Positions 49,205 to 56,823 of a DNA stretch of 64,000 nt are shown here, one piece after another. The notes under the pieces were generated by a model. It made no database searches, was not told the origin of the DNA, and saw nothing but the letters and a program-made list of their open reading frames with translations. Each line of letters begins with the position of its first letter. Within the stretch, counting starts at the first letter, position 1. Source of the DNA: CBDIHH01 sp965279095. GTDB lineage: Bacteria; Pseudomonadota; Alphaproteobacteria; Caulobacterales; Caulobacteraceae. A program made the translations under genes and the position numbers. The stretch spans positions 372,001-436,000 of the forward strand of contig CBDIHH010000003.1 in the NCBI GenBank assembly GCA_965279095.1, written 5' to 3'.

Positions 49205-49226
49205 GGCGCCGACGTTACCTAAGCCA

Positions 49227-49257
49227 AGGACCGCTGTGGGTGGCTAGCGGACCTTTC
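49227..49257 (+). repeat. GTCCGC hairpin repeat 1 (short)
   Basis: GGACCGCT, then GTGGGTGGCT, then AGCGGACC. Left border of the island, between the MmcQ-like and DUF4272 genes. Confidence 0.75.
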
Positions 49258-49285
49258 GTCATGGCTCCGAAAAAGACGCCGAAGC

Positions 49286-49921
49286 TTAAGTATCCAGGGT
49301 CAGTTTGACCCATTCTTGGTCGCTGACGAGCCATTCCAGGGCTCGTCTTCGCTCGACGATGACGTACGGAACGAGTTCGCCAGGTTCGGGTGAGGCGGTC
49401 AGCGCAGCATCTCGAAGTGCCCAGTGTAGGCAGTAGCTCAGGTCGAGCGCCGGCAGAAGTTCCTCTTCCGAACGCAAGCTTCCGGCTCTCTTCCGTAGCC
49501 GCGTGGTCGGCTCGTCAACCTTCAAGTCCGGTAGAACTCGAACGAACGCCGCGTCAGCGCCGGCCCAAGGATCAAGGGCGGGAACAAGTCGCAGCGCCCA
49601 AGCAAGCGCCCACGCGCCCTCCACCAGCCGCTGAAAAGGCTCTCGTGCACCCGCGCCGCCGACGAACGCCGCCTCCTCCGTAGTGAGGCTCTGGAGAAGT
49701 CCTTCGCGATCGAGCCAGGCTCGCGCCCGATGATTAGAAAATCCGTAGGCCACCGCTGCGATAGCGTTGAGACAGAAGAGCCGATCAAGGACCTGCGAAG
49801 CGTCCCTAGTCACAGAGATCGGCTCGAGCGTGGGGAGCGAGGTCGGGATGCGGATCCGATGCCCGTCCGCGATTTCAATCGAGGACTCGCGAACCGCAGC
49901 GCTGCCGCTTCCAACAAGCAT
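49286..49921 (-). CDS. DUF4272 domain protein
   Basis: A 211-residue soluble protein. The C-terminal 140 residues match DUF4272: LNAIAAVAYGF, QRLVEGAWALAWAL, LRSEEELLPALDLSYCLHWALRDA and VERRRALEWLV ending near DT. The ATG at 49921 is used; a TTG nine codons upstream is also in frame. Such genes are frequent in polymorphic-toxin and accessory regions, but the role is unknown. Confidence 0.75.
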   Translation of the reverse strand: MLVGSGSAAVRESSIEIADGHRIRIPTSLPTLEPISVTRDASQVLDRLFCLNAIAAVAYGFSNHRARAWLDREGLLQSLTTEEAAFVGGAGAREPFQRLVEGAWALAWALRLVPALDPWAGADAAFVRVLPDLKVDEPTTRLRKRAGSLRSEEELLPALDLSYCLHWALRDAALTASPEPGELVPYVIVERRRALEWLVSDQEWVKLTLDT

Positions 49922-49930
49922 GGCCGTGAC

Positions 49931-50051
49931 ATTAGCGGACCTTCTCAAGGTCGCCTATGGGTCGAAAGCCGTCATCTCGTCTGCGCCCCGAGGCCGACCC
50001 TGGCACCCCGGAGACCCCGGAGCGGACACCGGCAAGGACCGCTAGGGGCGG
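49931..50051 (+). repeat. GTCCGC hairpin repeat 2 (long)
   Basis: Long form. It starts AGCGGACCTT, runs through GGGTCGAAAGCCGTCATCTC and a GC-rich middle with GAGCGGACACCGGC, and ends AGGACCGCTAGGGGCGG. Between the DUF4272 gene and the next gene. Confidence 0.75.
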
Positions 50052-50073
50052 AAATCCTACGCCTGCTGCATGT

Positions 50074-50556
50074 TCACCGCCCCGGCGAGGCGCCAGGCAC
50101 CTTGAGCGGAGGACAGGCAGCCGGCGGGTGCTCAAATGCAAGCACCATCACCGTGGTCATGGTCTGACGCATGGGGACCCCTATGAACCAACGTGTTCGG
50201 TGGTGTCGGTGGAAAAGCCGAGCGCCCTCGCCGCCGACTCGTCGCACTCGGTCCGCAAACGCCGCGCTTCTGAATGCATCACTCCGGAAGGGACCGGTCC
50301 GCACATCGGTTAAAAAGCCAATGTCACAATGCCAACGTGCGGGGACGCCCCCCTCGCAGAACTCCACGCCGTTGGTAATGATGGCGGTAACGCAAGGCTC
50401 CCGGCCTTTGCCCCAGCCAGGGTTCGGCAACGGCTTAAGCCCAGTCGAATTGGCTACTGCCGGGGGCTCCTCCTCAACGTTCAACACAACGAAGGGCGGG
50501 CTGGCGCAGCCTGGTCCGGCCAAACAAGCCAGCAGCAACAGCACCTTGTTCCTCAC
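50074..50556 (-). CDS. Hypothetical lipoprotein-like protein
   Basis: A 160-residue frame with an export signal MRNKVLLLLACLAGPGC followed by ASPPFVVLNVEEEPP. The first 85 residues (to ARWHCDIGFLTD) look like a compact secreted protein with four cysteines. The rest, rich in Arg, Pro and His, reaches to within 22 bases of repeat 2 and may be an extension after loss of an original stop. The GTG start at 50556 is the only candidate. Lipobox match is poor. Function unknown. Confidence 0.5.
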   Translation of the reverse strand: MRNKVLLLLACLAGPGCASPPFVVLNVEEEPPAVANSTGLKPLPNPGWGKGREPCVTAIITNGVEFCEGGVPARWHCDIGFLTDVRTGPFRSDAFRSAAFADRVRRVGGEGARLFHRHHRTRWFIGVPMRQTMTTVMVLAFEHPPAACPPLKVPGASPGR

Positions 50557-50712
50557 GGCCTAGCTCCGTTGGTGTTGTCGCGGTTGAGATATTGGCATGG
50601 TCTGGTGGCCGCCACCAAGCGGACGTTCGCAAGGTCAAGATGGTCGAAGGCCGACACCTGCAGAGCGCTTCGACGCCGAGCCTGGCGCCCACGGCCCCGG
50701 AACTCCGCTGGT

Positions 50713-50745
50713 TAGGACCGCTGTGGGTGGCAAGCGGACCTAACG
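50713..50745 (+). repeat. GTCCGC hairpin repeat 3 (short)
   Basis: AGGACCGCT, then GTGGGTGGCA, then AGCGGACCTAACG. It lies between two leftward genes. Confidence 0.75.
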
Positions 50746-50751
50746 TGGACC

Positions 50752-51078
50752 TCACCGGAGACCCGGTTTCCACCACGGTCGGTGCGCCTTCTGAAACTGT
50801 AGGTGAGCCGCATCGAAGCGTTCGGCTAGGCGCAAGAAGGCATCTGCCCAGCCGCTGCTGAGCGAAACCTCCTGAACGTCACCTGTGGGAGCAAACAGGA
50901 TATCAAGGTCGAGGCGTGGGACGGTGCCTCCTGCCTCCAGTGTGGCGATATGGCAGTCGAGCTCCGCCAGAGCTGCCGGCATGTCTTCCCAGCTCGACCA
51001 TGCGAAATCGTTGTCGGGACGGGCCAACGCCTCACGCGTCAGCGAAAGCACTTCGATCAGTTCTTCGCGGGCAGTCAT
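50752..51078 (-). CDS. Hypothetical soluble protein
   Basis: A 108-residue protein starting MTAREELIEVLSLTREALA. The segments RPDNDFAWSSWEDMPAALAE, LDLDILFAPTGDVQEVSLSS and GWADAFLRLAERFDAA recur in a small family of hypothetical proteins that I recognise by pattern only. It is acidic, mostly helical and without a signal. An ATG at 51102 would add eight residues. It ends seven bases from repeat 3. Confidence 0.65.
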   Translation of the reverse strand: MTAREELIEVLSLTREALARPDNDFAWSSWEDMPAALAELDCHIATLEAGGTVPRLDLDILFAPTGDVQEVSLSSGWADAFLRLAERFDAAHLQFQKAHRPWWKPGLR

Positions 51079-51125
51079 GCCATAATCTACCGCCCAACGC
51101 ATTTGCAGCAAGCGGTCACCTCTCC

Positions 51126-51139
51126 GTCCGCTAAGGGTG
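51126..51139 (+). repeat. GTCCGC hairpin repeat 4, left half
   Basis: GTCCGCTAAGGGTG, cut by the IS110-type element. Joining it to the right half at 52487-52496 restores GTCCGC, TAAGGGTGGATT, GCGGAC. Confidence 0.8.
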
Positions 51140-51212
51140 ATGGGGTGGACGCCCCCTGACGGCATCGATGTGCCAGAGTGAGGTGTTGAGGCATCACTCG
51201 AAGGAGGCGTCC

Positions 51213-52226
51213 GTGGGAGAGGTTAGCACCGTCGGTCTGGATATCGCCAAGAGCATCTTTCAAGCGCACGGCGCTGATGGAGCGGGCGGGGTTGTGTTTC
51301 GGAAGAAGCTTGGGAGAGGCCGGCTGCTGGCCTTTTTCGCAAGCTTGCCGCCATGTCTGGTGGCGATGGAGGCCTGCGCGGGCGCCCATCATTGGGGCCG
51401 CGAGCTGGCGGCTCTGGGGCATACGGTGCGGCTGATCCCGCCGGCCTATGTGAAGCCGTTTGTGAAGCGACAGAAGAACGACGAAGCCGACGCCGAGGCG
51501 ATCTGCGAGGCGGCCCAGCGGCCGACGATGCGGTTCGTGCCGGTGAAGAGCCAGGCGCAACAGGCCTCGGGCGTGGTGTTCCGGGCGCGCGATCTGCTGG
51601 TGCGGCAACGGACCCAGATCACCAACGCCCTGCGAGGCCATCTGGCGGAGTATGGCTACGTGGCGGCCAAGGGTGTTTGCTACGTCGAGCGGCTGATCGA
51701 TCGGATCGACGACCTGCCCCACCAAGCCCAGCCGGCGCTGCGCGGTCTGGTGCAGGCCATGCGGGCGTTGGACGAGCAGATCGTCGCGCTCGACCGCGAG
51801 ATCGCGCTGCGGGCCAAGGAGGACGAGGCCGCGCGCCGTCTGATGACCATCCCGGGCATCGGCCCGGTCACCGCCGCCGCCATGGCGGCCCTGGCTCCCG
51901 ACCCCCACGCCTTCCGTTGCGGCCGAGACTTCGCCGCCTGGCTGGGTCTCACGCCGCTGCAGAAGTCGACGGGCGGCAAGCAGAAGCTTGGTCAGATCAC
52001 CAAGATGGGCGAGCGAACCTTGCGCCGGTTGCTGGTGATCGGGGCCAGCGCCGTGATCAAGCAGGCGTTGCTCAAGGGCGCGCCGCCCGGATCGTGGCTG
52101 GCGCAGATGCTGGCCAGGAAGCCCCGGATGTTGGTGGCCGTGGCCTTGGCCAACAAGACCGCGCGCATTGTCTGGGCGCTGCTGGCGAGAGGCGGGATTT
52201 ACAGAGCTCCGGCGCTGACGGCTTGA
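51213..52226 (+). CDS. IS110 family transposase, copy A
   Basis: A 337-residue DEDD-type transposase. The RuvC-like N-terminal domain holds D10 (VGLDIAK), E53 (AMEACAG) and D90/D93 (KNDEADAEAI). The C-terminal Tnp domain has MTIPGIGPVTAAAMAAL and STGGKQKLGQITKMGERTL then RRLLV. The GTG at 51213 is chosen because GGAGG lies five bases upstream and the same signal is kept in copy B. Such enzymes are guided by an RNA from the element's own non-coding end. Confidence 0.9.
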   Translation: MGEVSTVGLDIAKSIFQAHGADGAGGVVFRKKLGRGRLLAFFASLPPCLVAMEACAGAHHWGRELAALGHTVRLIPPAYVKPFVKRQKNDEADAEAICEAAQRPTMRFVPVKSQAQQASGVVFRARDLLVRQRTQITNALRGHLAEYGYVAAKGVCYVERLIDRIDDLPHQAQPALRGLVQAMRALDEQIVALDREIALRAKEDEAARRLMTIPGIGPVTAAAMAALAPDPHAFRCGRDFAAWLGLTPLQKSTGGKQKLGQITKMGERTLRRLLVIGASAVIKQALLKGAPPGSWLAQMLARKPRMLVAVALANKTARIVWALLARGGIYRAPALTA

Positions 52227-52229
52227 GAG

Positions 52230-52480
52230 CCGTCAGTTTCAGAGGTGTCGAGGCGTAGGACGGACGACGGAGGGTATGGCGCACAGTCGGCGAGACGGGA
52301 TCGGGAAAACCAGGGCTTTCCACCGTGCTTCATGAGCACGCTACGGGTGATTTGGATCTGATCCGCGAACTCCCATACGGGCCAGCACCGCCACGGCGGC
52401 GCACAACAGGCCGGACAGATGGCAGCATCCAACTACGTGTCAGACCTTCGAAATTCGACTTGCGCTGATGGGGGCGTCCA
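52230..52480 (+). ncRNA. Putative bridge RNA region, copy A
   Basis: The non-coding end downstream of the transposase, where IS1111-type elements encode their guide RNA. CGCTACGGGTG at 52339-52349 matches the left side of the target repeat (CGCTAAGGGTG at copy A) at ten of eleven bases and ends in the TG core. A small hairpin GGAT-CTG-ATCC and then CCGCGAAC at 52363-52370 follow, partly complementary to the right side of the repeat. ACAGATGG at 52415-52422 equals the element's own right end. The layout suggests target and donor loops. It is not proven that it is transcribed. Confidence 0.5.
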
Positions 52481-52484
52481 CAGA

Positions 52485-52496
52485 TGGATTGCGGAC
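52485..52496 (+). repeat. GTCCGC hairpin repeat 4, right half
   Basis: TGGATTGCGGAC, the other half of the repeat interrupted by IS copy A. Confidence 0.8.
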
Positions 52497-52526
52497 GTCT
52501 CACTATCGGAGGAAAAGGTACGTCCG

Positions 52527-53108
52527 ATGAAGCTCTCTGCTCTGTCACTCGCCACCCTCGTTTTAGCGTCATGCCACCCCGCAGCGCGAGATCCCGCAGC
52601 GCGAGATCCGGCACTTCCGCCCACTCAGCCGACGAGCACGGCCTCTTACAACTTCACAGGAGCAGATGCTCTGGCGCGCTTGTCCAGGGTCGTGCCCGAC
52701 CTGGCCTCTGGCCCGCAAACTTCTTATGTCAATTCCGAAGGCTTCAGTTGCACCGACAGAACCGTGGCGAATGGGGAATGGGTGATCTGCTCCCAGCCCA
52801 CCGGGAAGGTTCATCATATCTCCGTCCAAGTGATGGGATACGGCACGCCCAAGGCAGAGCAGCTGGAACTAGCTGGGAAGAGTGCCGGAGCCTTTATGTC
52901 ACTGTTCGAAGTGAACCTTTCCGATGGGACGGATCGCGCCCGGATAATGGCGGACGTAGAGCGCGCTCTTTTGAGGGGCGGTGGCTACATAGCGATGGAT
53001 ACCTACAAAGTAGCCGTTACGCCCCTCGGCAACTCCTACGAGATGCTGGCGACCGCCGATGGGCCGCAGCGTAGCTTCTCCAACACCCAGCCAATGCCAT
53101 CGAGATGA
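52527..53108 (+). CDS. Hypothetical lipoprotein between the two IS copies
   Basis: A 193-residue lipoprotein: MKLSALSLATLVLASC has a clear signal with lipobox LASC, lipidated at Cys16. The duplicated AARDPAARDP just after it comes from a 15-base repeat in the DNA. The mature part has two cysteines near CTDRTVANGEWVIC and a helical DGTDRARIMADVERALL. The ATG at 52527 follows GGAGGAAAAGG. It lies alone between two direct IS copies. No family is recognised. Confidence 0.7.
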   Translation: MKLSALSLATLVLASCHPAARDPAARDPALPPTQPTSTASYNFTGADALARLSRVVPDLASGPQTSYVNSEGFSCTDRTVANGEWVICSQPTGKVHHISVQVMGYGTPKAEQLELAGKSAGAFMSLFEVNLSDGTDRARIMADVERALLRGGGYIAMDTYKVAVTPLGNSYEMLATADGPQRSFSNTQPMPSR

Positions 53109-53221
53109 GCGGTCAACCGCACCTGCGGCTTGGGGGCACCCTCTGCGACGGCGTGTGACCTGGGAGAGTCGGGACAGCCGAGGGGCGCAAGCGACAGCCA
53201 GCAGACCGACAGTGCGGGAGG

Positions 53222-53233
53222 CCGCTTTGGGTG
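53222..53233 (+). repeat. GTCCGC hairpin repeat 5, left half
   Basis: CCGCTTTGGGTG, cut by IS copy B. With the right half at 54581-54590 it restores CCGCT, TTGGGTGGGG, AGCGG. Confidence 0.8.
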
Positions 53234-53306
53234 ATGGGGTGGACGCCCCCTGACGGCATCGACGTGCCAGAGTGAGGTGTTGAGGCATCACTCGAAGGAG
53301 GCGTCC

Positions 53307-54320
53307 GTGGGAGAGGTTAGCACCGTCGGTCTGGATATCGCCAAGAGCATCTTTCAAGCGCACGGCGCTGATGGAGCGGGCGGGGTTGTGTTTCGGAAGA
53401 AGCTTGGGAGAGGCCGGCTGCTGGCCTTTTTCGCAAGCTTGCCGCCGTGTCTGGTGGCGATGGAGGCCTGCGCGGGCGCCCATCATTGGGGCCGCGAGCT
53501 GGCGGCTCTGGGGCATACGGTGCGGCTGATCCCGCCGGCCTATGTGAAGCCGTTTGTGAAGCGACAGAAGAACGACGAAGCCGACGCCGAGGCGATCTGC
53601 GAGGCGGCCCAGCGGCCGACGATGCGGTTCGTGCCGGTGAAGAGCCAGGCGCAGCAGGCCTCGGGCGTGGTGTTCCGGGCGCGCGATCTGCTGGTGCGGC
53701 AACGGACCCAGATCACCAACGCCCTGCGAGGCCATCTGGCGGAGTATGGCTACGTGGCGGCCAAGGGTGTTTGCTACGTCGAGCGGCTGATCGATCGGAT
53801 CGACGACCTGCCCCACCAAGCCCAGCCGGCGCTGCGCGGTCTGGTGCAGGCCATGCGGGCGTTGGACGAGCAGATCGTCGCGCTCGACCGCGAGATCGCG
53901 CTGCGGGCCAAGGAGGACGAGGCCGCGCGCCGTCTGATGACCATCCCGGGCATCGGCCCGGTCACCGCCGCCGCCATGGCGGCCCTGGCTCCCGACCCCC
54001 ACGCCTTCCGTTGCGGCCGAGACTTCGCCGCCTGGCTGGGTCTCACGCCGCTGCAGAAGTCGACGGGCGGCAAGCAGAAGCTTGGTCAGATCACCAAGAT
54101 GGGCGAGCGAACCTTGCGCCGGTTGCTGGTGATCGGGGCCAGCGCCGTGATCAAGCAGGCGTTGCTCAAGGGCGCGCCGCCCGGATCGTGGCTGGCGCAG
54201 ATGCTGGCCAGGAAGCCCCGGATGTTGGTGGCCGTGGCCTTGGCCAACAAGACCGCGCGCATTGTCTGGGCGCTGCTGGCGAGAGGCGGGATTTACAGAG
54301 CTCCGGCGCTGACGGCTTGA
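53307..54320 (+). CDS. IS110 family transposase, copy B
   Basis: A 337-residue transposase that appears identical to copy A at the protein level, with all DEDD residues and the C-terminal domain. It starts at GTG 53307 behind GGAGG. The only coding differences seen are silent (for example CAA to CAG near 53655 and CCA to CCG near 53447). It is probably active. Confidence 0.9.
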   Translation: MGEVSTVGLDIAKSIFQAHGADGAGGVVFRKKLGRGRLLAFFASLPPCLVAMEACAGAHHWGRELAALGHTVRLIPPAYVKPFVKRQKNDEADAEAICEAAQRPTMRFVPVKSQAQQASGVVFRARDLLVRQRTQITNALRGHLAEYGYVAAKGVCYVERLIDRIDDLPHQAQPALRGLVQAMRALDEQIVALDREIALRAKEDEAARRLMTIPGIGPVTAAAMAALAPDPHAFRCGRDFAAWLGLTPLQKSTGGKQKLGQITKMGERTLRRLLVIGASAVIKQALLKGAPPGSWLAQMLARKPRMLVAVALANKTARIVWALLARGGIYRAPALTA

Positions 54321-54323
54321 GAG

Positions 54324-54574
54324 CCGTCAGTTTCAGAGGTGTCGAGGCGTAGGACGGACGACGGAGGGTATGGCGCACAGTCGGCGAGACGGGATCGGGA
54401 AAACCAGGGCTTTCCACCGTGCTTCATGAGCACGCTACGGGTGATTTGGATCTGATCCGCGAACTCCCATACGGGCCAGCACCGCCACGGCGGCGCACAA
54501 CAGGCCGGACAGATGGCAGCATCCGACTACGTGTCAGACCTTCGAAATTCCACTTGCGCTGATGGGGGCGTCCA
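54324..54574 (+). ncRNA. Putative bridge RNA region, copy B
   Basis: The same non-coding end as in copy A. The candidate left target guide is at 54433-54443 and the candidate right target guide at 54457-54464. Two bases differ from copy A (near 54527 and 54551), outside the guide segments, so both copies should aim at the same repeat. Confidence 0.5.
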
Positions 54575-54578
54575 CAGA

Positions 54579-54590
54579 TGGGGAGCGGAC
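54579..54590 (+). repeat. GTCCGC hairpin repeat 5, right half
   Basis: TGGGGAGCGGAC, the right half of the repeat interrupted by IS copy B. Confidence 0.8.
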
Positions 54591-54617
54591 CTTGAGAACT
54601 TAGCGGTCAGCGCTGTG

Positions 54618-55397
54618 TTACGCCGTCCACGGGTAGCCAGTAGCGACCGCGAAGGCAGCCAGATCGTGGGCTATTGTCGATCGGTAGTTCTGAACTCCCT
54701 GCTCCGCGAACTCCCTATGAAGCCGGTCGAATTGGTCCTTGAGGTCGGGCCATTGGGTGAAATATCGGTGAAGAGTTTCTTCCGCCAAACCTGCTTGTCC
54801 CATCGAGAGTAGATAGGCCAAGATGCTGTTTGGGGAGTGCCCAGCCCGATCCACAAGGCGTCCAACATCTCCGATACATCCTTCGAATGCCGCAAAAACG
54901 GGAAAGGCGCCTTTTCGCATGCAGTCGGTAAGATCGCCCGCGACCGATAGGCGTTTCGCTTTGTCTGCAAAGTCCCATTCCATCCAGCCGGCGTGCTCGC
55001 AGAGGTAGCCAAGCTGGGATACGTAAACGGGTAGCGGAAATGCCGCGGTCGGTCGTATCTGTTCACTTTCGTGCTGCCTGCTCCAAGCCGTAAAGGCCCG
55101 AGAATAGACAGCCACATGAACCCATACTGCCGCCCTTTGGCCTGCCACATTGTTGCGGTCGGACTGAATGTTGAACTGGAAGGTAAAGTCGCCACGCTTT
55201 CGGACGAACTTTGGCCCCGAAGGCGTAAAAATGAAGCCATCCTCGGCAACGGCCCCACCCACTAGCCGCAGGGCATCGAGGATTGCGTCTCGTGGTTTCT
55301 CTGCCGTCACGTCTGGGTGGCGCCTGGAGCGAGCCGCGCTCAGCTTCTGAGCGGTAGTGGACGCAAATATATCATCCAATGAGGGTGGATCGGCCAT
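54618..55397 (-). CDS. Hypothetical soluble protein
   Basis: A protein of 259 residues starting MADPPSLDDIFAST; an ATG three codons upstream is also possible. The segment EDGFIFTPSGPKFVRKRGDFTFQFN resembles DUF4304-like domains found in accessory regions, but the match is from memory and weak. The rest is helical (LAYLLSMGQAGLAEETLHRYF). No signal, membrane helix or catalytic motif is visible. Confidence 0.6.
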   Translation of the reverse strand: MADPPSLDDIFASTTAQKLSAARSRRHPDVTAEKPRDAILDALRLVGGAVAEDGFIFTPSGPKFVRKRGDFTFQFNIQSDRNNVAGQRAAVWVHVAVYSRAFTAWSRQHESEQIRPTAAFPLPVYVSQLGYLCEHAGWMEWDFADKAKRLSVAGDLTDCMRKGAFPVFAAFEGCIGDVGRLVDRAGHSPNSILAYLLSMGQAGLAEETLHRYFTQWPDLKDQFDRLHREFAEQGVQNYRSTIAHDLAAFAVATGYPWTA

Positions 55398-55420
55398 AAA
55401 GACCATTCAACACGCAACTC

Positions 55421-55538
55421 AACGTCCGCAATGGGTCGAAGGCTGCCATCTCGCCCGCGCCCTGAAGCGGACCCTCGCGCCCATGGCTCAGAGCGCCCTC
55501 CGGTTAGGACTGCTAGGGGTGGTGAGCGGGCCTTAGCA
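55421..55538 (+). repeat. GTCCGC hairpin repeat 6 (long)
   Basis: CAACGTCCGC, AATGGGTCGAAGGCTGCCAT, a GC-rich middle, then AGGACTGCTAGGGGTGGTG and AGCGGGCCTT. It overlaps the last codons of the leftward gene ending at 55533. Confidence 0.8.
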
Positions 55539-55982
55539 GTCGTCTGCCAAGGCGACGTTGCCAAGGATGTCGATGACGCCCCCCGACGCCACAAAATCAG
55601 TTGGATTAGACGTGGCGACAACGACGGCGTCTCCATCGCATACGCGGCATGTGTAGACTGGCTGAGCAGGTCTGTAGGCAGCGCGAAACTCCGCAAAGCT
55701 GACGCCTGACGGTGCCACGCCCCCTTCGTATCGCTTCACGCGGATGGATCGGCACACCAATCCTAGCTCGCCTCCAGCGCGCTCGGCGAAGGCTTCTTCA
55801 CCAGCCTCACCGGTGTTCAATTCTTGAGGCCGAAGCTCTCCCAGGACGAGGTGGCGACTGCCGGCGCTCACAGCGGCAAGGCCCATGGTCGTCATGTCGG
55901 TGTCGCCCGAGAACGTGAATGCTGCCAACGCGGTCCCGCACTGGCTGCACCGAGCTTCACTGACCTCTCCAGCAATCCGCAT
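55533..55982 (-). CDS. Hypothetical protein with CxxC pairs
   Basis: A 149-residue protein from ATG 55982 (GGAAGG eight bases before). CSQC near the start and CRVC near the end could form a small zinc site. The middle (GSRHLVLGELRPQELNTGE, ELGLVCRSIRVKRYEGG) is beta-rich. An open frame continues upstream through repeat 7 to 56207, but that part lacks gene-like sequence. Its stop lies inside repeat 6. Function unknown. Confidence 0.6.
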   Translation of the reverse strand: MRIAGEVSEARCSQCGTALAAFTFSGDTDMTTMGLAAVSAGSRHLVLGELRPQELNTGEAGEEAFAERAGGELGLVCRSIRVKRYEGGVAPSGVSFAEFRAAYRPAQPVYTCRVCDGDAVVVATSNPTDFVASGGVIDILGNVALADDC

Positions 55983-56027
55983 CTGTGGACCTTCCCGCGA
56001 GGCAGACAGACAGCATGCGGGCTTCGG

Positions 56028-56055
56028 GGTCCGCAATGGGTGGCGAGCGGACATT
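56028..56055 (+). repeat. GTCCGC hairpin repeat 7 (short)
   Basis: GGTCCGCAATGGGTGGCG, then AGCGGACATT. It lies between two genes that point away from each other. Confidence 0.8.
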
Positions 56056-56088
56056 GCTATTTTGCATGCCGTCAGGCAGCCTTCCTCA

Positions 56089-56640
56089 ATGAAAAGGCTG
56101 TTTGCGTGCATGATGGGCGCCTGCCTCGCGATATTTGGTATCGCGGGTTGCACTCCTTCAGTCAGGGTCACCGCTCCGACCAAAGCAGACAAGGCCGACT
56201 GGATCACGCCCGAAAACGATTTCGAGAAAGCGCTTCTGCACGCAACAGAAAACCCTCAGGACCGGGTCCGTTTCGAATCGGAAATTCTGGACGAGTATGT
56301 GTTCATTCGGGTAAGTCCGGAATCCACAGCAAAGATTAACAACGCTTCGGGTCCTGATGGGAAATTAACTAAGCCAATCACTGTCACTGTGTGGTTTTTT
56401 GAAGAGCCAGGTCGCTTGAGAACTCTACCGATATTTACGAGTCCCAATCGGTTGGAGTCAGTATACCCTGAGGCACCTTGGGCCCGCATTAAATTCCGGC
56501 ACGCACTCAGTATTGCGGAGGAAAATTCTGTTGAGCTCAATCACGGCCTGGCTCCCCGCATAATATTGTCTCCTTCTCAGGTCAGCGAAATGCTTGCGGC
56601 ATCCAAGGGTACAATTGCGACCGCCCGCGTGGCTCCATAG
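56089..56640 (+). CDS. Hypothetical lipoprotein, AT-richer gene
   Basis: A 183-residue lipoprotein: MKRLFACMMGACLAIFGIAGC with lipobox IAGC, lipidated at Cys21. The mature part includes FESEILDEYVFIRVSPESTA, PITVTVWFFEEPG and ARIKFRHALSIAEENSVEL. Base composition is poorer in GC than the core genes, suggesting transfer. The start at 56089 is the only ATG that begins a signal peptide. No family recognised. Confidence 0.65.
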   Translation: MKRLFACMMGACLAIFGIAGCTPSVRVTAPTKADKADWITPENDFEKALLHATENPQDRVRFESEILDEYVFIRVSPESTAKINNASGPDGKLTKPITVTVWFFEEPGRLRTLPIFTSPNRLESVYPEAPWARIKFRHALSIAEENSVELNHGLAPRIILSPSQVSEMLAASKGTIATARVAP

Positions 56641-56660
56641 ACTGGCCGAGAGGGAATGAA

Positions 56661-56775
56661 AGGTTCGCATAGCGTCGAAGGCTGCCATCTCGTCTGGGGC
56701 CCGAGGCGGACCCTCGCGCCCCCTGGTCGCGGAGCCGCCGCCGTCAAGGACCGCTAGGGGTGGCAAGCGGGCGTT
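56661..56775 (+). repeat. GTCCGC hairpin repeat 8 (long)
   Basis: Degenerate left end (TTCGCATAGCGTCGAAGGCT), then GCCATCTCGTCTGGGGCCCG, a GC-rich middle, AAGGACCGCTAGGGGTGGCA and AGCGGGCGTTT. Confidence 0.75.
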
Positions 56776-56823
56776 TGACTTTTCGATTCTCAAACCGCTC
56801 AATCCCCCGGGGCGGAATCCAAA

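Larger units (their letters stand above)
51138..52486 (+). mobile_element. IS110 family (IS1111-like) element, copy A
   Basis: A 1349-base element. Its borders come from comparison with copy B and from restoring the target repeat: a two-base TG core is shared by both ends and the target. Sub-terminal inverted repeats GTGGACGCCCCC (51145-51156) and GGGGGCGTCCAC (52470-52481) fit the IS1111 subgroup. One transposase gene is flanked by about 75 bases on the left and 260 non-coding bases on the right. It differs from copy B at only about five positions seen by eye. Confidence 0.85.
53232..54580 (+). mobile_element. IS110 family (IS1111-like) element, copy B
   Basis: Same length (1349 bases), orientation and borders as copy A, with sub-terminal repeats at 53239-53250 and 54564-54575. 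It is inserted at the same TG of the same repeat type. The near identity means one copy arose recently from the other. Together the copies bracket a 745-base segment with one lipoprotein gene. Confidence 0.85.

Noticed and set aside
55983..56207. An N-terminal extension of the leftward gene at 55533
   Set aside because: The extension would run through repeat 7 and the signal-peptide start of the rightward lipoprotein gene. A ribosome site supports the start at 55982.
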